Shown here one piece after another: positions 45,624 to 53,494 of a stretch of 56,689 nucleotides of DNA. Position numbers and translations under genes: made by a program. The DNA comes from Chloroflexota bacterium (GTDB lineage Bacteria > Chloroflexota > Anaerolineae > Aggregatilineales > Phototrophicaceae). The DNA is taken from assembly GCA_011523515.1 (NCBI GenBank), contig WTGO01000058.1:1-56689 (forward strand), given 5' to 3'. Within the stretch, counting starts at the first letter, position 1. Each line of letters starts with the position of its first letter. Under the pieces are notes generated by a model, which saw nothing but the letters and a program-made list of their open reading frames with translations, was not told the origin of the DNA and did no database searches.

Positions 45624-47387
45624 CTAGGTCACAACCTCGGCTGTCGCCAACCAACTCTCAGGGATCACCACCGGCTCATCGGCCCCGCTGACCGCCGCGA
45701 ACCAGCGCAGCATGTTCACCGCCCGCACGGTCAGCGAGCTTTCTTTTTCCAGCGAATCCAGCCGCGCGTCAAACAGCAGGCCGCCGCGCCCGCCTGTTAG
45801 CTGCAATCGCAAGCGCCGCTTGCCGCCTACAGTCAAACCCCGCCGCGCCTGTATCCGTACCTCGGCTGTGGCGCCAGACTCCAAGGGCAGGCGCCAGACA
45901 TCGCCATCGGCGATTTCCCGGCGCAGCAATTCGCCATTCTCCAACCTCACGCTGACTTTCAGCGCCGTCGCATCGGCCGTAGACTTGCCGCTAGCGCAAA
46001 TTAATGTACCCACATCTTCCAGCACACTGTTCGCCAGCTGCACCACAGCCATCGGCTGGCGAGTCGCCAATGCGCCCAAAGCGGACAAGGCGCCGTGGGG
46101 GTCGGCTTTGACCCGCAAGACACCCGCGCATTGGAGCGCATCCGACAGCATCAGCATGTCCAGCGCCCCCTGTCCGCCGCCGGTCATGGCCGCGCCTGCC
46201 ACCAGCACCATGCCAACTCGCGCCGGATCAACCGCGCTGCTCCCCGACTCCCGCGCCGCGCGCAGCATGTAGCGCAGTCCCGCTCGCAGCAGCGCGTAAT
46301 CAATGGTGCGCTCACGCATTTCCCGCGGTACGTTCTCCAGCCGCAGACCCTTGTTCAAAACATACTGCGCCAATTCGCCCTTGCGCGGATAAAAGGGCAG
46401 CCAATCGCTCACCGCTTCTTCGCCGATGAGCTCGAGGGCGCTGGCAGCGCTATGTCCCATGCCGATATCGTTGTGGATTCCCGTCCACACGCGGCCATTG
46501 CCCGCCAGTGACAATGTGGAGCGCGCGCTTCCGATATCTATCGCCAGCACGTCCTGCTGCAGCGCGCGAGAGAAGAAGGCCGTCATCGTCTCCACGCCAC
46601 GTGCGGTTGGCGAAATGCCGGAATCCGTCATGGCGGCCACGCGCTGAAAACTCCTGCCATGCCACTTGTGATCGCCGAGGACGCTCGCCAGCACAGTCTG
46701 CGCCGCCTCCCATGTGTTTTCGCCGCCGCCCACGATATTCGGCGCGATCAAAACCTCCGCCTGCTGGCTTAGCATCTCGCGCACGGCGGTGGTCAAGCTG
46801 CTGTTGCCGGCGAAGATAACTGTAGGCCGGCTGCCCATCGGCAAGAGCGCCACCGCCTGCCGCACGACACTCAGCATCTCCAGCAGCACGGCGCGCACGC
46901 CGCCATCCGTTCCGCCGGTGACGAGTATCAGCTGTGGCCGACTGTGCACAATTCGGTTCAGTCGTCCCTTTGGTCCTAGCCCATCTTCCAGATGAACCGC
47001 AGCGGCAACTTTGATATAGAAGGGAGCGATGGCGCGTTGCGCGGCGCCCAGGTCGTGCCCGGGATACAAACCGACCAAGACCATGCGCAGAGCCTGCCCC
47101 GCGCTGGCCGTGGTCACATAATAATCGACCCCGACGCGATTGGCCTGCTCCGGGCGAATAACGCTGCCCTGCTCATCGAGAAAGCGGCGACCGGTGGCCA
47201 CGGCCATTTCACGCAAAACAGACGACAACCCAATATGAGCGTCATCAACCGGAGAGCCGATCGTGGTGCGGCTCCTGCCCTGCGCCACCAAGCGATACTC
47301 GCCCTCCACCACATCAAAGAGCAGCGCGCGTGTGTTGACGCTGCCGAAATCCGCCGCGAGTATGGATTTAATCTTGGTATCAGACAT
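45624..47387 (-). CDS. glutamate mutase L-like (MutL) protein
   Basis: A 587-residue protein of the GlmL/MutL family, with an ASKHA (actin/Hsp70-type) ATPase fold: a start-strand DFGSVNTRALLFDV near residues 13-26, an AIDIGSARS second phosphate loop and LILVTGGTDGG. In some clostridia the family accompanies glutamate mutase, but no mutase subunit is encoded here. It is the last gene of the six-gene minus-strand run, which suggests a partner or reactivation role for the membrane proteins upstream of it. Confidence 0.85.
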   Translation of the reverse strand: MSDTKIKSILAADFGSVNTRALLFDVVEGEYRLVAQGRSRTTIGSPVDDAHIGLSSVLREMAVATGRRFLDEQGSVIRPEQANRVGVDYYVTTASAGQALRMVLVGLYPGHDLGAAQRAIAPFYIKVAAAVHLEDGLGPKGRLNRIVHSRPQLILVTGGTDGGVRAVLLEMLSVVRQAVALLPMGSRPTVIFAGNSSLTTAVREMLSQQAEVLIAPNIVGGGENTWEAAQTVLASVLGDHKWHGRSFQRVAAMTDSGISPTARGVETMTAFFSRALQQDVLAIDIGSARSTLSLAGNGRVWTGIHNDIGMGHSAASALELIGEEAVSDWLPFYPRKGELAQYVLNKGLRLENVPREMRERTIDYALLRAGLRYMLRAARESGSSAVDPARVGMVLVAGAAMTGGGQGALDMLMLSDALQCAGVLRVKADPHGALSALGALATRQPMAVVQLANSVLEDVGTLICASGKSTADATALKVSVRLENGELLRREIADGDVWRLPLESGATAEVRIQARRGLTVGGKRRLRLQLTGGRGGLLFDARLDSLEKESSLTVRAVNMLRWFAAVSGADEPVVIPESWLATAEVVT

Positions 47388-47390
47388 GGA

Positions 47391-48071
47391 TCAGGCTCCG
47401 AATTGAAACAGGAATCCAATCCGCTCGGTCAGTATCGTCAGACAGGTCAATACCGTAGAGGCGTAGATCGCTCCCAGCGCCGTGACCAGAAAGACTTTCC
47501 CGATATGGCGGAAACCGCGCCCAACAAAACTCTGTTCGACGCCGCCGTCGGCATTCGTACGCGCCTGATAGTGAAAGTAGTACAGTCCAGTCATCGTGCC
47601 GACGAAGATCAGCAGCGTATCGACCAGCGCGCTGAAGTCCGCAGTCAGATTATCCGGAATGGCCACCGTCGCCTGCAGCAGCGGGAAAAGCGTGCCCGTC
47701 AGCGCGCCGACGGCGCCCACCGCAGCGCCGACCACTATCACCACGGCGAGCACACTGTTGGTCAGCCAGGTCAGCGACTTGACCGGCTTGAGCAGAAGCA
47801 GCAATCCAAACAGCAGCGCAGTGAAAAAGATGTAAATGTCAACGCGATTGCCCAAGGTTGTCCAGTTGGTCGAGGGATCTTGGATATCCTGCAAATAAGG
47901 CAAAATCAGCCCTTCATATGTGACGATCAGCGTGAACGCAGCCGTCATGCCGATGAAGATATATACCGCGATACGGTACAAATTTCCGATCAGCGGCACA
48001 TCACCCAACAGGTAACTAAATACCATCAGCGTCAATACAAAGCTAAGCAGCGCGATTGTATTTTCCGCCAT
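47391..48071 (-). CDS. multi-pass membrane protein of the MutL cluster
   Basis: A 226-residue protein with about six to seven membrane helices and no recognised family. It ends three bases before the MutL-like start, so the two are coupled. ATG at 48071 (MAENTIALL) is chosen because upstream codons encode a Cys/Arg-rich stretch unlike a membrane protein N-terminus. Confidence 0.65.
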   Translation of the reverse strand: MAENTIALLSFVLTLMVFSYLLGDVPLIGNLYRIAVYIFIGMTAAFTLIVTYEGLILPYLQDIQDPSTNWTTLGNRVDIYIFFTALLFGLLLLLKPVKSLTWLTNSVLAVVIVVGAAVGAVGALTGTLFPLLQATVAIPDNLTADFSALVDTLLIFVGTMTGLYYFHYQARTNADGGVEQSFVGRGFRHIGKVFLVTALGAIYASTVLTCLTILTERIGFLFQFGA

Positions 48072-48081
48072 CAGCCTCGCC

Positions 48082-50163
48082 TCATCTTGCGCCCGATGAG
48101 TCCCGGCGCCGCAGCAGCCCGCGCGCCGCGTAAAACAAATTTCCAATCACGATGACCAGGACCGCCGCCAGCGTGCCCAGCGTCATCGCCTGCAAGCGCG
48201 GTACTTCTTGACTGCGATCGCGCGTCAGCACCAACTCCGTGCGGTCGCCCGGCGCAGGCGCTTGAGCCTGATAGAAGCGCGGCTGATTCTTTCCCAGCCG
48301 AAACGTGAAGTCCAAACGCATCACTGCGCGTTCCCGCGGCAGGCTCGCCGAGTCGTTAGTCTCCTCTCCAGCAAGCTCGCTGGCCGTGATCACGCGTTCC
48401 TCCACCAGAAAAGCGGCCACCCAACCCTCCAGGCCGTTATCCAGCGCGATTTGATACCAGCTGCCATCGCCGTTTGTGCCCAGCACCTCAAACAAGTCGC
48501 CCGGGTATCCCAGCGCCAGCACATCATCGACCGTTGTCGGCCCGCGCCGGATATTCACACGCTGAGGCGATGTGACTTCAACAGCGAGGAGGGTCGCCTC
48601 CGTGGCTGTGGGCGCGGGCGTATCGGTCGGAGCCGATGTTGACGTCGGCTGAGACGTCTCGGTCGCGGCTGATGTTGCCGTCGCTTCCGGCGACGCCGAC
48701 ACCGCTGGCAAGGCGGTAGGGCCATCGCGCTCAATCTGAGGTTCCGAGACCGCGTTGCTATCCGTAGCGCCATCCGCCCCGTCCGACGCCTGTACCGGCT
48801 CGACTATAGGTTCTTGCTCGGGTGGGGACGGATCCAGCGCGCTGAAATTAGCATGTAGTTTTTCACCATAGGTGTAGGCATCGCGCATGCCGTAGACCGG
48901 CCCCATTACTCCCTCCACGCTATCGGCATAGGCTTGCGCCAGCGGTTGCGCGGCGAAACCGGTGGCGACCAGCAGCTGCATATCGGTGACCTCGGGCAGC
49001 ACCTGCTCGGCCCAGCTGCGCAGATCTTCGGCGCTATCCGTGATCAGCACCATCAGCGTCATCTCTTGCAGCGAAGCGAATTCGAGACCAGTCAACTGCC
49101 CCCGCGCTGACACCCGGGCGATATCGCCGAAATTCTCGCTCAATTCGCGCAAGCCCAAGGCGCCGCCGGGCAAATAACGCAACAGGTAATAGTCTTCATC
49201 AGCCGTCAAGGGCGCATGCGCATCGCTCAGCGACCGGTTGATCTCCCGGATGATGTTCTGCGCATGCACAACCGCGATCGGATTGCTGCTGACGATCAAC
49301 GGCGTGGCACGCTGAGCGAATATATGCCGCAGCAGCAACTCCGCCAGCATATCCAGCTCGCCCGCCGCCGCCGGCCCATATTCGAAGGCGACCAGTATGT
49401 AGTCGTCGCGCGCGATATTGTCCAGCAAGTTGTAGAAAGTGGTGGCGCTATTGCGATCCTCGTCGAACTCGACCGGTGGCAGCTCGCCTTCAGCGAAGTC
49501 GGACGAGACAAAGGGCAGCGACACAAACAGCGCAAGCAGCGCCGTGCCCAGCACCCGCGGCAGCGCGCTCAACGAAAAGACGGAGGTCGGCCGCGGCAAT
49601 CTTCGGCCGTCGCTTTCCTGCGTCCCTAAGGGCCCGCCCACGATGTCCTTCAGCATTTCAACCTGCTGCTGCTGCGCCTTGGTAAGCGCTACCGCGCTAA
49701 TGACACCGCCCGGTTTCTGTTGAAACGCCGGCGAAACCAGAACTTCGTCCACATCAAGCAAGCTCTGATTGGGCGCAGGGGCGGGAGGCGCGCCCATCAT
49801 GCCCGAGGCGGACCGCTCCCGCAACGCGCGCAGGCGGTCATCCAGCTCCTCCACCGGCCTATTCGTCTGCCCGCCCAACAGTTCCGCCGTCGAAGGCTGA
49901 ACGCTCTCCTGCGTCTGCGCCTTCCGCCGCAAACCGGGCAGGCGCGGCATTCTTGGCAGCCCGGGCAGACTGGGCAGACCGGGCCAGCGGGGACGCGACA
50001 GGCGCGGCAACTTCAGCCGACGCAGAATATTTGGGAAACGGGGCAACTTAGGGCGGCCCGGCAGGAAGCGGCGCAAGCCCCGACGGCCGCTGTTCTCCTC
50101 AGCTTCAGCCGCGGCGCGCTCCACACTCTCGCTGTATTCCAGCCAGTTGAATTCTTCGTTCAT
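48082..50163 (-). CDS. membrane-anchored SH3-domain protein of the MutL cluster
   Basis: A 693-residue protein. Its first 170 residues are cytoplasmic and rich in repeated Leu-Pro-Arg units (LPRFP, LPRLS, LPSLPGLPRMPRLPG); a membrane helix lies near 215-235. A large outer domain follows, then a Thr/Ser/Ala/Pro-rich linker, a bacterial SH3-like domain (RVNIRRGPTTVDDVLALG, then GLEGWVAAFLVEE) near 545-600 and a second helix near the C-terminus. It likely links the cell interior with the wall. Function not known. Confidence 0.75.
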   Translation of the reverse strand: MNEEFNWLEYSESVERAAAEAEENSGRRGLRRFLPGRPKLPRFPNILRRLKLPRLSRPRWPGLPSLPGLPRMPRLPGLRRKAQTQESVQPSTAELLGGQTNRPVEELDDRLRALRERSASGMMGAPPAPAPNQSLLDVDEVLVSPAFQQKPGGVISAVALTKAQQQQVEMLKDIVGGPLGTQESDGRRLPRPTSVFSLSALPRVLGTALLALFVSLPFVSSDFAEGELPPVEFDEDRNSATTFYNLLDNIARDDYILVAFEYGPAAAGELDMLAELLLRHIFAQRATPLIVSSNPIAVVHAQNIIREINRSLSDAHAPLTADEDYYLLRYLPGGALGLRELSENFGDIARVSARGQLTGLEFASLQEMTLMVLITDSAEDLRSWAEQVLPEVTDMQLLVATGFAAQPLAQAYADSVEGVMGPVYGMRDAYTYGEKLHANFSALDPSPPEQEPIVEPVQASDGADGATDSNAVSEPQIERDGPTALPAVSASPEATATSAATETSQPTSTSAPTDTPAPTATEATLLAVEVTSPQRVNIRRGPTTVDDVLALGYPGDLFEVLGTNGDGSWYQIALDNGLEGWVAAFLVEERVITASELAGEETNDSASLPRERAVMRLDFTFRLGKNQPRFYQAQAPAPGDRTELVLTRDRSQEVPRLQAMTLGTLAAVLVIVIGNLFYAARGLLRRRDSSGAR

Positions 50164-50166
50164 CCG

Positions 50167-50817
50167 CTAACCCCGGTAGGAGCGGTCTTGACCCAACACG
50201 GCCCGCACGCCAGTCACCACCATGCCCAGCGCGATGCCCAGCAACATGGCCCGCACGCCGGCGCTCACCGGGATGCGCATCAGCCAGTCGCTCCAGGCCT
50301 TCACCGGCGCCAACTCGGCCAGCGGCAAACTCGCCAGCAAGACCACCACGACGACCGCCACGAAGAGCAAGCCCCAGATGTCGTTGCGCTTGCCCATCAC
50401 CCGTGAGCTGCCGTGCACCAGCGACACAAACAGCAGCGCCGCCAAGGCCGACTCGATCGGCAGCTGCACCGCCTCCAGGAGCGATGTATCGCCCCGCCGC
50501 GTGACATACCAATAGATTGTGAAGCCGAAACTCGCCAGTAGAACAGCGCTGTAGAACTTGCCGCTGGTCAGCCGGCTCACGTGTACAAAGAGCAGATTGG
50601 CGATGCCGATGACGATGCTCAGGGCCAAGAAAATCACGATCAGCCGCAGCAGCACATCCCCCGGCAGCGCGATGCGGCGCGCCAGTTCGTCGCTGCCGGG
50701 CCGATCGCCAAAGAGCGCGGGATTGTCGCCCAGCAGCAGACTCAGCATGACCGTCACGCCCACCGCGAAGGCGACCAGGGCCGAAAAGAAGGCGCCTACA
50801 CCCTGTCCTCGACCCAT
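50167..50817 (-). CDS. multi-pass membrane protein of the MutL cluster
   Basis: A 216-residue protein with about six membrane helices, no charged catalytic motif and no family recognised. It lies three bases before the SH3-protein gene and one base after the DUF6754-like gene, so it is part of the same transcript. Confidence 0.65.
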   Translation of the reverse strand: MGRGQGVGAFFSALVAFAVGVTVMLSLLLGDNPALFGDRPGSDELARRIALPGDVLLRLIVIFLALSIVIGIANLLFVHVSRLTSGKFYSAVLLASFGFTIYWYVTRRGDTSLLEAVQLPIESALAALLFVSLVHGSSRVMGKRNDIWGLLFVAVVVVVLLASLPLAELAPVKAWSDWLMRIPVSAGVRAMLLGIALGMVVTGVRAVLGQDRSYRG

Positions 50818-50818
50818 C

Positions 50819-51646
50819 TTATCTCCTTCGATAGACCAGCAAGCCCAGGCCCAGCAGCACCAACGAGGCCACCGCCACCGCCGGCCAGCTCAACCAAGGC
50901 ATCTGCTTGGCCACTTCCAGCAGCAGCACCACCGTCATGCCCATTATCAGCAGCGCGCGCCAGACATCCATCACCATGGCGTCAGCCGGCGCCCGCCCGT
51001 CCTCGGCGGCATAACTTGCCGCGGCGAAGAGCTCCTCGCCGATCAGCGCCTGGTCCGCCATGGCATACGCCACCGCCTGCCCCTGCAGCTGATCGCTGAC
51101 CGCCAGGCTGCCCTGACCGCGCCGAGCCGCGCTGTCGATCATCAGCGCCAGCTCAGAACCGAAGCTGCCAGCGAAGATATGCGCCGACGGCCGCTCCGAC
51201 TCAATCACGCCGCTGACCGCCGCCGCGTAACCGATAGAGCGCCGGCCCTGCGGATACCATTGTGTTCGCGTCAGCGCGCCGCCGCGTTGCCAGCCGCGCC
51301 GCAGCGTATCCTGTCCCAGCGGGACGGTCGCCGCCGCCGAGGTCGATATAATCGGCGAGACATCCCCCGCGCCCACACGCTGAATCACATGATGAAAGAA
51401 TTCCGCCTCCGCCAGCGCGACCGCCGTATTGTCCTCGCCCACACCGGCGCTGCCGAAGGCCAGATGCAGCGGCCGACTCGACTCAATCGCCCCCTCGGCC
51501 CAGCCGGGCAGCGCGTCAAAGCCCGCGATCTGACGCTGCGCCCGCCGTCGCGCCCGCCGCGCCCCAAAGTAGCGCGCCGTATATACCAGAACAACCGTCG
51601 CTAGTACAAAAAGGACGCTATATACCTGTAAGGTGGTGTCATCCAA
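50819..51646 (-). CDS. DUF6754-like membrane protein
   Basis: A 275-residue protein with one helix near the N-terminus and two near the C-terminus. The soluble part carries GRRARRRAQ, SSRPLHLAFGSAGVG and MADQALIGEELFAAASYAAE, which recall proteins labelled DUF6754; that label is from memory and unchecked. The Gly-rich loop and repeated Ser/Ala patches suggest a binding domain. It is coupled to both neighbours. Confidence 0.65.
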   Translation of the reverse strand: MDDTTLQVYSVLFVLATVVLVYTARYFGARRARRRAQRQIAGFDALPGWAEGAIESSRPLHLAFGSAGVGEDNTAVALAEAEFFHHVIQRVGAGDVSPIISTSAAATVPLGQDTLRRGWQRGGALTRTQWYPQGRRSIGYAAAVSGVIESERPSAHIFAGSFGSELALMIDSAARRGQGSLAVSDQLQGQAVAYAMADQALIGEELFAAASYAAEDGRAPADAMVMDVWRALLIMGMTVVLLLEVAKQMPWLSWPAVAVASLVLLGLGLLVYRRR

Positions 51647-51652
51647 TTGGGC

Positions 51653-51904
51653 TTACTCCGCGGCTTCGTCAGCCAGCTGCCGCCGCAGCGCCTCCAAGCC
51701 TCCTGGTTCTTCCAAGCTCTCCGACAGCGCCCGCAGCGCGCCGCCGCCGCCCCACAGAAGCGCCAGCGGCTCCGCCACCAGCAAACCCTGCGCCACGACC
51801 GGCGCGATCGGCTCAATCACTTCCAGCAGGCTCAGCAGAAATGGGGCCTTGCCGCGCCGTTTGGCGGCCTCAATCCAGTCCAATTGCTCATTCCGCGTTT
51901 CCAT
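51653..51904 (-). CDS. small acidic protein, first gene of the MutL cluster
   Basis: An 83-residue protein with one long hydrophobic stretch (LEVIEPIAPVVAQGLLVAEP) and an acidic, helical C-terminus. No family recognised. It starts six bases before the DUF6754-like gene's reading frame ends upstream, and the extended -10 box places transcription at its ATG, so its message may be leaderless. Confidence 0.55.
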   Translation of the reverse strand: METRNEQLDWIEAAKRRGKAPFLLSLLEVIEPIAPVVAQGLLVAEPLALLWGGGGALRALSESLEEPGGLEALRRQLADEAAE

Positions 51905-51911
51905 ACCGAGC

Positions 51912-51920
51912 AGTATAGCA
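51912..51920 (-). promoter_or_regulatory. extended -10 promoter of the MutL cluster
   Basis: On the minus strand TGC-TATACT lies so that transcription would begin about at the ATG at 51904. No -35 box is visible. Confidence 0.55.
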
Positions 51921-52075
51921 TCGTTCGAAATCGGGGGCGCTCGCGCTGGCGGGGGATTTGCTTGCGCAGTCTTACAGACGCGGCGCTGGTAGAACGCCCG
52001 GCCGGGTAAACAGGAAGAGACGCTTAGGCGGCCGCTGCCACTATCTCTGGCGCGGGCCGCAACCTGGCGGATGCC

Positions 52076-52106
52076 GTAGGGGCGAGCCTTGGCTCGCCCG
52101 TTTTTG
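52076..52106 (+). repeat. REP-like hairpin followed by T-run
   Basis: GGGCGAGCC pairs with GGCTCGCCC around TT, then CG and TTTTTG. As a stem with a T-run it could act as a terminator for plus-strand transcription. Same family as 19495 and 53456. Confidence 0.75.
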
Positions 52107-52108
52107 AA

Positions 52109-52268
52109 TCACAGAGACACAAAGACACGAAGATCACATAGAGGGTTTATGACAGACGAGGCGAGAAGAGATAAGCGAGGTTCACAGGAAGCAACAGCGT
52201 CTCAGGCTAACTGGCGCCTCTGCGGCAAATTCCCCTTTGTGACCTTCGTGCCTTTGTGCCTTTGTGGT
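52109..52268. repeat. imperfect long inverted repeat, MITE-like
   Basis: The left arm (52109-52145, built from ACAGAGACACAAAGACACGA) and the right arm (52232-52268, CCTTTGTGACCTTCGTGCC) are inverted partners with about a quarter mismatches, around some 86 bases. No gene is present in it. Along with the hairpin at 52076 it fills the 439-base gap before mscL. Confidence 0.6.
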
Positions 52269-52304
52269 AAGTCCCTCTGTGGCTCGGTGTTGTTGGCATG
52301 CTCC

Positions 52305-52313
52305 TGATAAAAT
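52305..52313 (+). promoter_or_regulatory. extended -10 element before mscL
   Basis: TGA-TAAAAT lies about 30 bases before the mscL start, just right of the inverted repeat. No good -35 is seen. Confidence 0.45.
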
Positions 52314-52343
52314 GAAGCTAGCCACTATTTCAGGAGAGCGACC

Positions 52344-52847
52344 ATGAGCGGCATAATCGAAGAATTCAAAAAGTTTGTCATGCGTGGCAATGTCGTCGAC
52401 CTCGCCGTCGGCATTATCATCGGCACGGCTTTCAAAGGCATCACGACGTCGCTGGTCAAAGACGTCATCACACCGCCCCTCGGCCTCGTCCTCAACAACG
52501 TCAACTTCGAAAGCATCTTCATCGCCCTAGACGGCGAATCTTACGCCTCGCTGGCCGCCGCCAAGGAAGCCGGCGCCGCCACCATAAACATCGGCGCCTT
52601 CATCAACGTCTGCATCGACTTTGTCCTGACCGCCGTCGCAATCTTCTTCCTGATAAAGTTCGTCAATAAGCTTAGCGAAGCGGTTGATGACATCGGCGAT
52701 ATGCTCGACGGCGACGACGAAGCAGAAGTCCCGGTCGATCCCGAGCCAGAACCAGAACCGGAACCGGAACCCGAGCCCGAGCCGACTACAGACGAGAAGA
52801 TCCTCGAAGTCCTTGAGCGCATCTCGGCGCAGTTGGACAAGGACTGA
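52344..52847 (+). CDS. mscL: large-conductance mechanosensitive channel
   Basis: A 167-residue channel with the canonical N-terminus (FKKFVMRGNVVDLAVGIIIG), the first helix lining the pore and a second helix near 95-115. It opens under membrane tension to release solutes on osmotic downshock. A periplasmic loop lies between helices. Before the C-terminal helix bundle there is an unusual Glu-Pro repeat of some eight units (about 133-148), which should form a stiff, acidic stalk. AGGAGAG precedes the ATG. Confidence 0.95.
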   Translation: MSGIIEEFKKFVMRGNVVDLAVGIIIGTAFKGITTSLVKDVITPPLGLVLNNVNFESIFIALDGESYASLAAAKEAGAATINIGAFINVCIDFVLTAVAIFFLIKFVNKLSEAVDDIGDMLDGDDEAEVPVDPEPEPEPEPEPEPEPTTDEKILEVLERISAQLDKD

Positions 52848-52902
52848 CAGCCCTGCTATAGTCAACCGCTATCAGACCCCTTCGACTGAGGAGAAACAGC
52901 AT

Positions 52903-53394
52903 ATGTCAGACGACACAATCAGCAACGCCCTCAAGATGATGCCTTACGGCTTCTATGCCTTCACCACCAAGAGCGACGACGATGCCAACATCATGGTCGT
53001 CAATTGGGTCTCGCAAATGTCTTTTTCACCGCGTTTGATCGCCGTCGGCATCCAGAATTATTGCCACTCATACGGCGTCGTTTCCGCCGGCGGCGTCTTT
53101 GGTCTCAATATCTTCTTGCAGGCTGACGAAGCGGCCATCAAACCCGCCCTCGGCGGACGCGCCAAACGGCCGGACAAGATGAAAGAAGCCGATTACACGC
53201 CCGCGCCGGAAACCGGTGTGCCCGTTCTGGCCGGCGCCGCTGCTTACATTGAATGCAAAGTCACACAGATCGTCGATATCGGCGGCGACCACGACATTAT
53301 CGTCGGCGAAGCCATCAATGCCGAAATTATGCAGGAAGCCGGCCCGCCCGATGTTCTGTCACTGACCGAGATGGGCTGGAGCTACGCCGGCTGA
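52903..53394 (+). CDS. flavin reductase family protein
   Basis: A 163-residue FMN-binding split-barrel protein: MMPYGFYAFTTKSDDD at the start, NWVSQMSFSPRLIAVGIQ and GVFGLNIF are the hallmarks. Members reduce flavins with NAD(P)H or bind FMN as small oxidoreductases. CTGAGGAG before the ATG decides the start. It follows mscL by 55 bases. Confidence 0.88.
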   Translation: MSDDTISNALKMMPYGFYAFTTKSDDDANIMVVNWVSQMSFSPRLIAVGIQNYCHSYGVVSAGGVFGLNIFLQADEAAIKPALGGRAKRPDKMKEADYTPAPETGVPVLAGAAAYIECKVTQIVDIGGDHDIIVGEAINAEIMQEAGPPDVLSLTEMGWSYAG

Positions 53395-53455
53395 CGCGCC
53401 ACGCACACGCCATCTCTTGGGTCGAATCTCAACATCGCTCGCCCAATAGGCATCT

Positions 53456-53480
53456 GTAGGGGCGAGCCTTGGCTCGCCCG
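53456..53480 (+). repeat. REP-like hairpin
   Basis: Identical core to 52076 (GGGCGAGCC, TT, GGCTCGCCC). It lies between the convergent flavin reductase and glycosyltransferase genes. Confidence 0.85.
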
Positions 53481-53494
53481 CGCTGACAACGGTT

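Noticed and set aside
45624..47387. DNA mismatch repair MutL
   Set aside because: The fold motifs are those of the glutamate mutase L family (ASKHA ATPase), not the GHKL ATPase of repair MutL.
52089..52307. 72-codon plus-strand frame before mscL
   Set aside because: It is translated from the hairpin and inverted repeat; no protein-like features or ribosome site.
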